Shown here: one piece after another, positions 35,501-47,512 of the stretch
How positions within the stretch are numbered: the first letter of the stretch is position 1
How the letters are laid out: each line of letters begins with the position of its first letter
NCBI GenBank assembly: GCA_021442155.1
Contig: CM038214.1
Span: 145,052,488-145,116,487, forward strand
Reading direction: 5' to 3'
Source: Cymbidium sinense
Taxonomy: Eukaryota; Streptophyta; Magnoliopsida; Asparagales; Orchidaceae
DNA length: 64,000 nt
The notes under the pieces: model-generated
What the model was told of the DNA's origin: nothing
Database searches by the model: none
Seen by the model: only the letters and a program-made list of their open reading frames with translations
Position numbers and translations under genes: made by a program

Positions 35501-37380
35501 TTCTTTATTTGATTGAATTTATATGGCTCATCTTATCAATGCTTGATTAGAATTTAGCCTATATAAATTCACTTTCGTGTTTATAATTAATGTTGACCGC
35601 TGCACTTGGATCAACAAGTGCTTTGGAGATTTTCTTCTTTTGAGTTTTTGCATCGACTAAAATGTCAATAAGTTTTTAGTAGTCTATCTTCATCATAGAA
35701 GATAACCCTAGAACCATTTCATAGTGGAATGCCACATTAGAAGTTGCTTATAGTTAAGTAAGGAAAATTTCATGATTATGTAATGCCTTGCTTTACTTTC
35801 ATTTCTTTTTTTTTTTTTTTTTATTTTATTTCATATTTCATATTGCTTTTAACAGATCATTATGATGCTTGATTTTGCAAGCAACTTCTCTAAGATGGGC
35901 AAGACATCACATTTTAAAGATGACTCATTTACCATTTATTTTCAATGTCATTTAAGGTGGAATAACTCTACCATTTTGAATTTGATTTCAAGAATTTCCC
36001 TTTTGATATCGGGAAGGTAGGTCTAACTCTATCCTCAATAGATCAATAGACCTCATTATCTATTCATTTAAAGGATCATCATTTAAAAGGACCCTCTAGG
36101 GTATATGTTATGCTATTAGAAAGTCAAGTTTGATTTGCATTCTTTTATAGCACATATAAGATTATAGGTAATCTGAGCTTGCAATGAAATCTTTGACCAC
36201 CATACTAAACATTAAGATAATGTCAAATCAATCATAAGACATTGCAAAGGATTCTCCTTAGGTTCACTTTGTATTGAATGCATATAATTACTCTGAGCAG
36301 AAAACTAAGGCTTTCTTCATTCATTTGGATTGACAATGCATTAAGTGATTTATCTATCAACTAACTAGAGATAAAAGTTTCATATTTTTTACTCAGAGAT
36401 AGAAATATCACCCTTAGGACCCAATCTAAGATCATGATTTATTTAGAAGGATTAAACTCTTCATTTATTTTTCTTCATGATTTAGATTTTATAATTAATT
36501 AAAGCCATTCACAAAATATCATTTCATTTAATGAGAGGAAACTCTCATTAAGGAAGTTTATTTAAATTTATTAGTTTAAACTTCATTCATTTCAACTTTA
36601 TGTCATTTCATCTTTCTCTTTTGACTCTCTCCTAAGCTCTTAAGAATTTAAGGTTTTGAAAAGGTCTAAAAGAGGGTTACCTCCAAGTCACTCCTTAGAT
36701 TTGGCCAATCAGCTTGAACAAATGATTTTCAATATCTAGTGGACTTGTGGAAATGAATTGACATTAAAGCCAATTTGCATTTATGTAAAATTTTCTTCTA
36801 TAGAATAGAAGATTCACATTTAGTTCCTTAATCAACCTACCCTAAGGTCAATAAGGCAATCTTTTTGGGATGATTTTTTTTTTTTATCCTTTTTTTAAAA
36901 TGTAATTCAAACTTCAATCATGGTGGTAAAGGGGCAATAGGCATAACTATACCACAATTTTTTTCTCAAGATTTGAAGGAATGCCTTCATTTCAATCTAC
37001 ATCCTTAGGTGTTTGCCATCTTTGAATGTAGTAAAACAAAGGATATCCATTCAAGGACCCTACCGATTATCTTTAGCTCTTCAAAGCCAAAGTAACATCA
37101 AGGATAAGTTTAACTTTGAGACTTTATTTTTTGGAGATTTGCTTTTCAAATTTTGAAGTACTTTTCATACTTTTTTAAATTTAACATTTCTTTTCCATAT
37201 TGGAATGTTTTCAAATCCATCTTGCCAAATTTTAGGTCTTAAAATTGATGACTTGGTTCATCTATATGATTTTCTTTAGAATGTTGGAAAGGGTAAAGAA
37301 AAAGAGATATCTTGACTGGTGAGTGGCACTAATTGCAGATATATAGAAATAATCCTTTATTTCTAAAGATGGAGAGACGA
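32501..37380. other. LTR element interior without recognisable gene
   Basis: AT-rich sequence lacking long open frames on both strands; I found no GAG zinc knuckle, YxDD, protease DTG/DSG or integrase motif in scanning it. The few 67-70 residue frames (32,901-33,104; 34,332-34,544) show no family resemblance. A 17-nt T run lies at 35,806-35,822 and a CTTT microsatellite near 34,750. It could be the non-coding body of a LARD-type element or a decayed gag-pol. Confidence 0.6.
34190..34690. repeat. Direct duplication of ~260 bp in LTR element interior
   Basis: AATGGAATCAGAGTATACTC at about 34,196 recurs at about 34,458, followed in both by GATCCACTATCTTTT, CACCCAATCATGG, TCAGCTAGGGACAATTTT-like and TTTATTTTGATGTGGAGAA. 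Offset about 262 bp; two copies only. Confidence 0.85.
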
Positions 37381-37381
37381 A

Positions 37382-37404
37382 CCAATCCCCAACAGAGTTG
37401 CCAA
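37382..37404 (-). promoter_or_regulatory. Putative primer-binding site of LTR element
   Basis: Minus strand reads TTTGGCAACTCTGTTGGGGA about 6 nt after the end of the 5' LTR. It starts with TGG, complementary to the CCA end of tRNAs, and from memory is close to the TGGCGACTC(T/C)GCTGGGGA site common in plant Tat-lineage elements. It fixes the orientation of the element. Confidence 0.65.
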
Positions 37405-37410
37405 AAAATA

Positions 37411-40341
37411 TGTTGGTGTTTTCTCTGGAATAGAGAAAAGAAATGACACCACATAGAGTTTAGAAATATTTTATTTAGATGACCAAATATAGCATTAAGG
37501 AATAAACTATTATCTCAAAAGATAAACATGCTCTCCCTGTAATGGATTGAATCATTTCAATAAAATACCTAAGGCTAATGGGCCTTTGTACAAAGTATTT
37601 TCCCATGAACTACATGGAAGTAGAAAAGGTTTATTTTATCTTGGGATCATGGTTTCCTATAAAAGAAAGCCTCTATATTTAATTAAATCTTAGGAAGGGT
37701 CTCTTCCTAAGGATACTCTTGATTAAAGAAATAAATGGTTATTCCTAAAGACTACTAAGGTAGCTTTCAAAGGATTGATTTTTGGAAATTCAATTGGGAG
37801 AGGTCCAAATTAGAGAGATTCATTTTCAAGAGTCAAATGGGAATGAGTAGGAAATTCTATTGATACTGGGATACCAGTAGACATTTCAACTATCCTATGA
37901 TTGGGCTTCAAATTTGGGATTTAATTTTAGATTTTTAGTTGTCATTTTCTTAGAAATCTAGGGCTTAGATTCTAGACACATGATTGTAGAAATGCCTAGG
38001 GTTGAAGACTTATTCCTAAAGGATGCTTCATAACCTTGTCTACTGAGCTTGACACATGTCGGATGCACCTAGTTCTATATCCTTTAAAATCATTGTCCAT
38101 TCTCTCCTCACGAGGGAACTAGCCTATTCCTTACTCTTACGGACTTCTTACAACTTTGGAGAAGGCTACCAGCTAACACCACCTAAGCATATTTTAAATT
38201 TATGCGGTCAGGTCACATAAATTCAAGATGGTTGGGCTATTGCATTTTTAGGAAAGAAATCTATGAAACTAGACTCACTCCCTAATCCCTAAGATCATGT
38301 AGGGCATGAGGATGCATTTAACTAATGGATATTTTCTAGGTTTTATGAATTTTGACTCAAGATTCATGTAGGTCATAGGAATGCAATTTATGCCTAATGC
38401 ATGTAATTAGAAAAAGGTTATGGGCCAAATCAAAATAGAAGAAGGTGTTCTTCCATCATAGGCTCTCAAAGGTCAAGCCCAATTCTCTAGCAAAGATGGA
38501 AGCCCTTCCTTAATCAAGATGCATTATGTTAAAACATCTAGCTAAGGGGTTGCTACATATTTTATCTTGCTTTAATGCCTAGTCTTTTATATGAAGATTA
38601 TGAATTGCATTTGTTTTTATGTTTAAATTGATTCAGTTGGGTAAAAAATTTAGTTTATCCTATGAGCCTAGAATACATCACACAAATATAGCATAAAGAA
38701 ACCTAAAAAAATTATTTCTATTGCACACCAAAATAAATCTAACCAAATTAAATTATATAAGAAAAGGCAATCGGTGGATGTACACCCAAAGAAAGTAACA
38801 TGGGCAGAGTTCTTCTCTTATACAACCTTAGAACAAGTTAGATCTATGGGTCTTCTTTCGTCTCCTTCTTTAGGGACATCCGCCAAAAGGGACCTACATC
38901 ATCTCTAGTTGGGCTACTAATCCTAGACCCCATAGATCCTAACCTAATTTTATGCTCAAATTTACATTTAAAATTTAAAAGAAATCCTACACCCAGCAAA
39001 ATAGACATTAGGAAATACACATAACACACAAACTCATTTATATTTCACAAACATACGGGCTTAGCATTAGTTTCTTGCTAGGCCCATCTATCTTATGGAC
39101 TATGTTAAAGGATTTTCAACACCTGCAAGCAAACAAAAATTTTATAATTTATTTATTGCAGTGATCCCTTTAACATAACCCCTTGCAAAAAATAATGTTA
39201 ATTCTAGAAAGAATGCCCTAACATCCAATTTAATGAACAAACAAACCTAGGCATCTAGTCTAATGAAGATCACATTTTGTTTGAAAATGATCACAATCAA
39301 AATCCTTAAGGAAAAGCTCAAGCTCGTTAATGGCATACCTCAATTGGATTGGGCGATTGGCTTTGGAATTGATCGTAGAGCTTAACCTCATTGAACTTGC
39401 TTGTAAAGGAATTGTTAATTCCTTACAAATTATTTCCTAGACCAACCCTTGGCTTGATAAATTTTGGCTTTGGTGGTTTTCAATGGCTAAGAACACTTGG
39501 GAGGAAGAGCTTTCATTTAGCTTCAATTTGGATGTATGAAGGTGAAGGGAACTTCAATTCTCCTTGGGAAGGAGTGTATCTGTGTTTTTGCTATGTGCTT
39601 GAGAGCTTTAAAGCTCTTGTTTTGGCAAATCCTTGGTCGGCCAGGGGGCATGAAGAGTGCTTGGAAGCTTGCTAGGATTCCCCTCTCTGCCTTACAAGTG
39701 TCTAGGCTGAAGAGGTGGGGAGATTGGGAAGGGAAAATGGATTTTACCTTCCCTTAGTGAATTTTTTTAATTCATTTTGGGTTTGTCATTTAGTTCTTTA
39801 ATTGGCTTAGTTAGGAGAGGTTAATTAGCACTTAATTCCTTCATTAGCAAGGTTTAAGAGGATTATTCTCCATCCCATTGGTTGAAAGTGATTTGAATTT
39901 TCCTTGGGTTTGAGTTCAATGTAGCCTATTTAGGTTATTTTAACTTAAGGAATTTAACTTAACTAATCTAAGCCTCAATGGACTCAAAATTCTTTGTCAT
40001 TGTGATCGAACATGTTTATTTGATCATTTGAAATATTTTTGATGATTTAATTTGGTCAAATTTTAGTGGGTTGACCTTTTGACCAAGTGGGTTAAGTCAA
40101 TCATAGGTTGATTTCGAGTTGACTTTAGGTTTGACTTTGAACTTCCATTTTATTTTCATTGATTTAATTGATTTAATTTGCTTTGGATATTTGACTTGGT
40201 TTTGCATCAAACCAAAGTGTATTTACCTCAAAATGCATTTCCTAATTTACTAAGCATAGTGACTAGGATATTGAATTAGGAAATCTCTATTTAAACTTGA
40301 GATCTTCTCATTGCTAAAATGACCTCTTCCAAGAATTAGGT
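37411..40341 (-). repeat. 5' LTR (sense on minus strand)
   Basis: Homologous over its whole length to 27,570-30,469. The boundary at 37,411 (plus TGTTGGTGTTTTCTCTGG) is clean. The sense start at about 40,341 has lost the terminal TGTTG seen in the 3' LTR. A TATA-like TATAAGAG is read on the minus strand near 38,822 and TTATATAATTT near 38,755, possible promoter elements, unverified. Differences from the other LTR are dominated by short indels. Confidence 0.85.
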
Positions 40342-40347
40342 GTTATC
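40342..40347. repeat. Target-site duplication of LTR element (right copy)
   Basis: GTTATC, matching left-side GTATC with one extra T. LINE-2 coding sense resumes directly after it (minus strand MENFLLKI before the break). Confidence 0.7.
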
Positions 40348-43289
40348 TTTAAAGAAAATTCTCCATTACTAAAATTTTGAAAATAATTTTATCTAAAAAA
40401 TTACCTTCAATAGGAATATTAATGATGTTATTACTAATGAAATCAAGAATCATATCATTTAAAAGAAAGAAATTCCATTCACAATTATAAATAAAATGAC
40501 TAACTTTCAAAGAAGTAGAGTGAGTATTAAGCAGAGAATCATTGGAAAAATCCCTCATCCAGTTATCTCGCCTAAAGAAATAAAATCCATTATTAATATC
40601 CCAAAAAATGAGACGTTCTGCTTTCCATTTAATATCATAGATCCATTTCCAAATAATAGAGTCACCATGTTTATAATTGCAAATTAAAGGATGCTTACCT
40701 TTGCAATATTTAAATTTCATGAATTTAGCCCAAAAAATTTCTTTTTCCAAAATTCCACCAAAGTTTATATGAAAAAACATTGGCAAAATCACTTAAAGAT
40801 GCACAATACCACCTTCATAAATTGTACCACACATATTAGACTAAGAAGTCCAATGAAGCCTTTTGGCTGAATTCCTAGATCCAGAAAAAAACTTATTGAA
40901 AAGTCTTTCAATCTTGATAAGAACGTGGGAAGTAGGAACAATATTAAGCAACAAGTAAAAAGGAGGAAAATAAATAATACTTTTAATAACAATTAATCTA
41001 GCACTAAAAGATAAAAAATTAAATTCAATGGTAGAAATTTTATTTTGAATATTATGAATTACCTCATCAAAGAGATGGGATCTCTTATGGCCACAATATA
41101 AAGAATATTTAGTAGGAAGATTTTGATGAGAAAAACTAGTGATGTCCTTTATTTTATAAATTCTATAGAGAAATAAAAAAGTGATTAAACAACTTTTATG
41201 AGTACTAAACAAAAGGCCGATTTCATTTTCAAATTTATTTAAAAAATCATTAAGTTTTTTAACATAATGTAACAAATTACAAAAGTTATGAATCATTAGC
41301 AAAGATTAAGTGAGAGATAGCCAAACCACCAAGATTCCTTTAATATAATTCTTCTAAAAAGATGAAATAGAGACAAATATTCAACCACAATAATAAAAAG
41401 CGATGGAGAAAGAGGGTCACCTTATCTTATACCTTCAGAGGAATTAAAAAAACCAAAGTTTTCACCTTTGATAACTAATGAAAACCAAACATTTCTAATT
41501 ATATTGTTAACCAAAGAAAGAATATGATTAGAAAAACCAAATAATGTAAGAATGATATTAAGAAAATCCCAAGAAATGTTATCATAAGCTTCGATGATGT
41601 CAAGCTTAAAAAGTAAGTTTCCACCTATAGTTTTAACATTTAAATCATGAATCAATTCTTGTGCAAGCAAGATGTTATCCAAAATAGTTCTACCTTTCAA
41701 AAAGGTTTGATTAGAGAGATAATCTTAGGAAGAAACTTGAGCCTATTAATCAAAATTTTAGAAATCAATTTATTGAAAAAGTACAAAGACTAATAGGTCT
41801 AAAGTCATTTCAAAAGTTAGATTATCTTTCTTAGGATTAAGAATAATAGAAGTGCTAATAAAATATTTACGAATAGAATTCCCTTGAAAAAATCCTTGAC
41901 ATCAAGATCAATTTTAATAATAAACCAAGCTTTTTTAAAGAATAAAGTAGTGTAACCATCCACCTTGCAATAGAATTAACATTCATACCATTAAAATATT
42001 ATAAATTTCATCAAAGGAGGAGCAACCAAGAACTCATTATCCTCGGTAGACATAATAGAAGGGATGATAGAGGGATTGGATAAATGCTCAAGTTAACAAT
42101 TTTTATTTAAAAGATCTTTAACATAATTAAGAGTAGAAGAAAATATATCCTCTTTTTCGGTAAGCCAAGAACCATCAAAGTTCTTGATTTTATGAATGTA
42201 ACCAAGAACTCTCCTTTTCATTACCAAAGCATGAAAATATGTAGTGTCTCTCTCCCCCTCAGAAAGATACTTAGAGACAACTTTTTATTTTCAATAAGTC
42301 TCCTCCAAATCCTAAAACTTAATGAGATTATCTTTAGCTTCAGCAAGATTAGAACAAAAAGAACAATCAGTAATAACAAGTTCTTCAAAATCTTTCACCT
42401 TTTGTTCCATATTCTTGATGTTATCAAAAAGCTTTTTAAAGCAATTTCTGTTCCACCTAGTAATATTATGCTTAACCCTTTTAAGCTTAAGCCAAAATCT
42501 CATCATACCAAATGCAGAATCATCTGGAAAAAGAGGAGCAAACTAATTATAAGCAATAACATCAAGAAAACTTTTATCTTGTAACCACATATTTTGAAAA
42601 CAAAAATTTTTAATGACATTATTGTTATGAACAACATCCTTAATAGAAACCAAAAGAGGAGCATGATTTGAGAGAGTTCTATTAAGATGCTCTAATGAAG
42701 TTAAAGGCTAAAAATTTAACAAATAATTATTAAATAATGCACGATCAAACCGTTGCCATAATCTATGATTATTCCATGTAAATTGAGAACCAATGAAACT
42801 GACATCATAAAGATTACAATCCAAAATCATATTTGCAAAATCTTCTATTTATTGTAAATTCAGCAAAGAATCCCCTTTCCTTTCATTCAAAAGGACCATA
42901 TTGAAATCCCACTAACAATCCAAGAATTATTAAGCAAATTCAATAATTTATCCCAAGGAATTCTCCTCCCTAACTTGTTAGAAGCAGCATAAACAAAAGA
43001 ACCAAAATCATGATAATATCCAAATGAAATATCCACATTAATAACTTGATGAAAATCATTGATAACATTAGTAGAAAAAGAGATATTCCAAAATAACCAA
43101 ATTTTATTATTGCTATTGAAATAAAATTGCTAAAACCAATCATCCAGCATGCATTATTTTAGAAGAAGAAAAAAGAGGTTCAAGAATAACCAAGAAACCA
43201 CCATTATAAATTCTACAAAGATTGCTAATTATATTTCTAATAGCAAGAGTACCAATGCCCCTCACATTCCAAATAAGAAAGTTAAACAT
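40348..43289 (-). pseudogene. LINE-2 ORF2, N-terminal part (endonuclease and RT)
   Basis: Start at 43,289: minus strand reads MFNFLIWNVRGIGTLAIRN, the EEP endonuclease start (Asn-Val-Arg-Gly). Endonuclease to about 42,720, linker to 41,960. In RT, motif A FKLDIIEAYDNISWDFL lies near 41,590. Motif B reads EGIR-stop-GDPLSPSL near 41,420, where Gln of RQGDP has become a stop. The catalytic FADD box reads FANDS followed by a stop near 41,295. Then comes a thumb-like segment (CGHKRSHLFDEVIHNIQNKI near 41,080) and the plant-LINE connection WAKFMKFKYCKGKHPLICNY near 40,710 with FFRRDNWMRDF near 40,560. Broken by stops and frameshifts; no activity expected. The remaining C-terminus is at 26,491-27,569. 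Confidence 0.85.
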
Positions 43290-43363
43290 TAATTTTTATT
43301 AGGCAAAGAAGTTGAAGAAGATCAAGTGGATCTAGAAACTTTAAGAGGATAATTTTTGAACTA

Positions 43364-44790
43364 TTATTTCGTTCTCACAAAAATAGTTTGAAAATTAGTC
43401 TTATTTTCCATGGATTGATCATCAAAAAATTTTTTGTCATCATTATTAATAATAGATTTAGGAGAAGATCCCATTTGACAATAAGATAAATCCTCATTCT
43501 CCCTTAAACAAGAATTATCACTAAGCAAAATACCATCTAAAATAACAGTTAAAGAAAGGGAAGAAATAGATTTATTAACCAAACAAAAACTTGGCTGAAC
43601 ATTATCAACAAGCTCCATACCATCATTCTTGCCCAAATTCAAAGAAGATAAAACAAGATTTTCTTTTAAAATTTTTTTTGGCAAAATAAGAGAAACATTT
43701 TCTATGATATTTTTAGCAACTTTATCACAAATCTTCTTAGAATCAGAAAATAAAACAAGAAAATTATCCACATGCAAATTTTCAAGAATATTAATAATAG
43801 TAGCCAAAACCTGATTACTCTCCAAAACAGTTACATAAGCATTTTTAACAAGCTTATCACTACCACTTACATTGAGAACAACATTAGAAACATTAGGAAC
43901 ATCATTAGAAATATCATCAATTTCATTCATAGCACCATTATCCTTTTCATTTAAAGTAGAATTTCTTTAATCACTTTTTAAATCTCCAATTTTGCCACCA
44001 ACCTTAAGATCTTTAACCACTTTTTTGAAGATGTTGATGAGGAACAAAACATTCTAATACATGCCCATGAGTTTTACAATGATTATAAGCGAGGAAGTTT
44101 TAAACTCAACCTAGAAATATCCATATTTCTCTAATCCAATCCACACCTACTTAGGAAATTTCTTTATTACATCAATTTTAATAAGGATTCAGCAATGATG
44201 CCTAGATTTGGTTGTGGTTGCTTGAATGATTTGCAAGGGTCTACCAAAATAGAACTCATAGCATGCAAGAATTGACAATTAATAAAGTGAACTTAAAAAT
44301 TAGGTAAAGATAACCAAACTAGTGCTATAGGAGATTCCATTTTAAAGTCAAAAAATGGAGTCCATTTAAGAATATGCATTTGAAAGGTTTTAGCATAAAA
44401 AGATCAGTTAGCAAAGATATGACTATAATCAAGGTCATTAGATAATTTAATCAGCACATGTCTACCATCTAGTAAACCAACCAAAAAAACACCAGAAATA
44501 TTCAAATCATGATAGAAAAATCAAATTTCATCCATACGAGGATGCTGAAAAAAAAATTTCCAATCAAAGTATACACATAAGGCTCGAAGTTTTTTTTCCA
44601 AGTCAAAGCACATAATAGCAACACCTTTGAAGGTTGTATGAACCAGTTTAAAGAAAGATTAGAAGAAGTTGAAGAATCCCATATAAGGCATCTTTGAAGG
44701 ATTTAGAGGCAAAGGTTTAGCTATACCCAAAGAATCAAAAGCGAGGGCAACTAGGGCATTTGGTTTTCCCTAAGTATTCATAGAACCTCA
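43364..44790 (-). pseudogene. LINE-2 ORF1 (DUF4283-like)
   Basis: Minus strand. Near 44,560-44,300 it reads QHPRMDEI, VFLVGLLDGRHVLIKLSNDL and MHILKWTPFFDFKMESPIAL, the conserved pattern of the DUF4283 domain found in plant LINE ORF1 proteins. Near 44,150 a basic segment follows. The C-terminal 188 codons (43,364-43,930) are still open, Asn/Ser/Asp-rich, and end NFQTIFVRTK. This parallels the SGFQT...K-rich end of ORF1 in LINE-1. The stop lies 75 nt before the ORF2 start. Stops in the DUF4283 part show it is dead. The start is uncertain (about 44,790). Confidence 0.75.
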
Positions 44791-44960
44791 CACCATGGTA
44801 AATGGTGCCACTTAAGTATCGAACAAGGATCAGCCTAAGGCAGAAGATCTGAAGCCAAACTAGAAGAAATTTTTGGAAAATAAGCACATAAACAACGAGA
44901 AGGAGAATGAAATGGAAAGGGATTCAAGAAATGCCAGCTTGAAATAGGAAGGGTCGTGGA

Positions 44961-47512
44961 ATGGTTTTAGGTTTTAGTTTTAGTTTTAGTTTATTAGGTT
45001 TAGGGTTTAAGTTTTTTAGTTATTGGTTTAGCAGTTAGTTTTAGGTTTAAGGATTTAGGTTTTTTTTATTAATTTTGTTTTTAGGGTTTAGGTTTTTAAG
45101 TTATTTTATTTATTATATTTTATTTTAGTTTAGTTTAATTATTATTAGGTTATTATTATTATTATTAGCATTGGGTTTAGTTTTTTTTTTGGGGTAGAGT
45201 GTAGTTTTTTATTAGTTTTAGTTTATTTAGGGTTTTATTATTTTTTGTTTTAGTTTTATTAGTATGGTTTTTCTATTTTATTTTTTATTAGTTTTTTATT
45301 TTTTGTTTTTACTAGTTTAATAGTTTTTAATTAGTTTAGTTATTATTATTTTTAGTTTTTTTTTTTTGGTGGGTGGGGAGGTTTTAGTTTACTTTTTTTT
45401 GGTTTTAGTTTGTTAGTTTTTTAGTTAGGAGTTTAGTTGTAGGTTTAAGATTGTAGTTTAGGGTTTAGGGTTTAGTTTGGTTAAGGTTTTATGGTTTAGG
45501 TTTAGGGCTTAGGATTTAGTATTTAAGGATTAGTGTTTAGGGTTTAGGGTTTCTTTTTAATTATGTAAACTGGTAGGTTTAGGTTTATTTAGTTTATATT
45601 ATATTTTTATTTAAGTTTTTTTATTTTTATTTAGTTTTGTTTATTTATTTTTATTTAGGTTTTTTATTTTAGTTTATTTTTTAGGTTTAGGTTTAGGTTT
45701 ATGCTTATTTTTTAGTTTAGTTTTATTTTTATTTTATTTTTTAAGTTTAGGTTTTACTTTTATTATTAGGTTTAGGGTTTAGGTTTTATTTAGGTTTAGG
45801 TTTAGGTTTTAATTTTATCTTTTGGGTTTAGATTTTAGGTTTCTATTTTAGGTTTATTTTTAGGTTTTATTTTTTTATTTTAGGTTTAGCATTTATTTTA
45901 GTTTATTTTATTATATTTAGTTTAGGGTTTAGGTTTAGTCTATTTTAAGTTTAGGTTTATGTTTTATTTATTTCAGTTTATTTTATTTTAGTATAGGTTT
46001 AAGATTTTTTTTAGTTTAGGGTTTAGGTTTTATTTTTTATTTTTTATAGGTTTATTTTTTAGGATTTAGTTTTTATTTAGTTTTTATTTCAATTTATTTT
46101 ATGTTTATTTTATTTTTATTTTATGTTTAGGTTTTATTTTATTTAGGTTTTTAATTTTTAGGTTTATTTTATTTTTTTAGTTTAGTTTAAGTTTTATTTA
46201 TTTTATTTTAGTTTAGTTTTTATTTTTATTATTTTATTTTTTTTTAGGTTTAGGTTTTGATTTTAGTTTAGATTTTATGTTATTTTATTTTGTTATTTAA
46301 TTTAGGTTTAGGTTTTTATTTATTTTATTTTTTAGGTTTTATTTAGTTTAGGTTTTTTTATAGGTTTATGGTTTAAGGTTTAGGGTTTAGGTTAGGTTTA
46401 GGGTTTAGGGTTTATAGTTTAGGGTTTTAGGTTTAGGGTCTTGGGTTTAGGGTTAAGTTTAGTTTAGGGTTTAGGGTTTTTAGTTTAGGGTTTAGGTTGG
46501 TTAGGGTTTTTTTTATTTAATTTTTTTAAATTTTTTTTAATTTTATTTAAATTAAGTTAACTGGTTGGTTTATGTTTATTTAGTTTATTTTTTCTTAATT
46601 TTAGTTTATTTACTTTTTTTATTTAGGTTTATTTTTATTTTTATTTAGGTTTATTTTTATTTTTATTTATATTAGTTTATTTATTTTAGGTATATTTATT
46701 TTAATTTATATTTTTTATTTTAGTTTATTTTTTAGGTTTAGATTTATTTTTTTATTTAGTTTTATTTTTATTTTATTTATTAGGTTTAGGTTTAATTTTT
46801 ATTTTTAGGTTTAGGTTTAGGCTTTTATTTTTTTTAGGTTTAGGATTTTGGTTTTTATATTAGTTTTATTTTTAGGTTTTCTTTTTAGGTTTAAGTCTAG
46901 GTTTATATTTAGTTTATTTTATTTTATCTTGATGTAGGTTTAGGTTTTATTTTTTTTAGTTTAGTTTATTTTAGTTTAGGTTTAGATTTATTTTATTTTT
47001 ATTTTAGGTTTAGGTTTTATTTTTTTATTTTTAGGTTTACTTTGTAGGTTTAGGTATTTATTTAGTTTTTATTTTATTTTATTTTAGGTTTAGTTTTATC
47101 TTATTTAGGTTTTTTTAGATTAATTTTGGTTTTTATTTATTTTATTTTACTTTAATTTTTATTTTTTTATTTTATTTTCTTTTTTGGTTGAGTTTTAGGT
47201 TTAAGTTTTAGTTTATGTTTTTATTTTATTTTGGTTAAGGTTTCTTTATTTATTTTATCTTTAGGTTTTATTTAGTTTAGGTTTAAGATTTTAGCTTCTT
47301 AGGTTTTAGGGTTTAGGGTTGCTTTAGGGTTTTGGTTTTTGGGTTTAGTGTTTAGGGTTCAGGGTTTCATGTTTAGTGTTTAGGGTTTAGGGTTTAACAT
47401 TTTAGGGTTTTGGGTCTACAGTTTAGGGTTTAGGATTTTTAGGGTTTAGGGTTTAGGGTTTAGTTACTAGATTTAGGGTTTAGGTTTTAATTTAGTGTTT
47501 AGGATTTTTGAT
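44961..47512. repeat. Telomere-like satellite after LINE-2
   Basis: 44,961-45,440 is an unusual C-poor part with (ATT)n, GGGGTAGAGTG and GGTGGGTGGGGAGG words unlike the ordinary modules. TTTAGGG block at 45,450-45,550, box (ATTATGTAAACTGGTAGG) at about 45,560, T-rich module, TTTAGGG at 46,365-46,500, second box (AAATTAAGTTAACTGG) at about 46,548, T-rich module, TTTAGGG at 47,300-47,500. No gene is seen. Confidence 0.8.

Larger units (their letters stand above)
27570..40341 (-). mobile_element. Non-autonomous LTR retrotransposon, Tat/Ogre-like, inserted in LINE-2
   Basis: 12.8-kb element with two 2.9-kb direct repeats (LTRs) and a 6.9-kb internal part. The minus strand is the sense strand: just after the 5' LTR (37,411-40,341) a tRNA-like primer-binding site TGGCAACTCTGTTGGGGATT is read at about 37,401-37,382, and a G-rich tract (TTGGGGGTCC) precedes the 3' LTR at about 30,480-30,471. 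From memory this primer-site type and the tandem repeats ahead of the 3' LTR are features of plant Ty3/gypsy Tat-lineage elements (RIRE2, Ogre). No gag, protease, RT or integrase motif or long ORF is visible in either strand of the interior, so it resembles a LARD-type non-autonomous element or a thoroughly decayed one. The LTRs differ by many substitutions and short indels, so the insertion is not recent. Confidence 0.8.
40342..44960 (-). mobile_element. LINE-2, 5' half
   Basis: Continuation of the LINE at 25,375-27,569 on the other side of the LTR insertion: zf-RVT upstream region, RT, linker, endonuclease and ORF1 follow in order toward 44,960. Together the halves make a roughly 6.8-kb LINE. 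ORF2 spans about 4.0 kb after removing the LTR element. The 5' boundary near 44,960 is where C-poor sequence resumes; a further C-poor part to about 45,440 may also belong to it. Confidence 0.85.

Noticed and set aside
27570..40341. Plus-strand orientation of the LTR element
   Set aside because: The sequence after the left LTR is not a convincing tRNA primer site, whereas the minus strand has a TGG-starting site after the right LTR and a G-rich tract before the left one.
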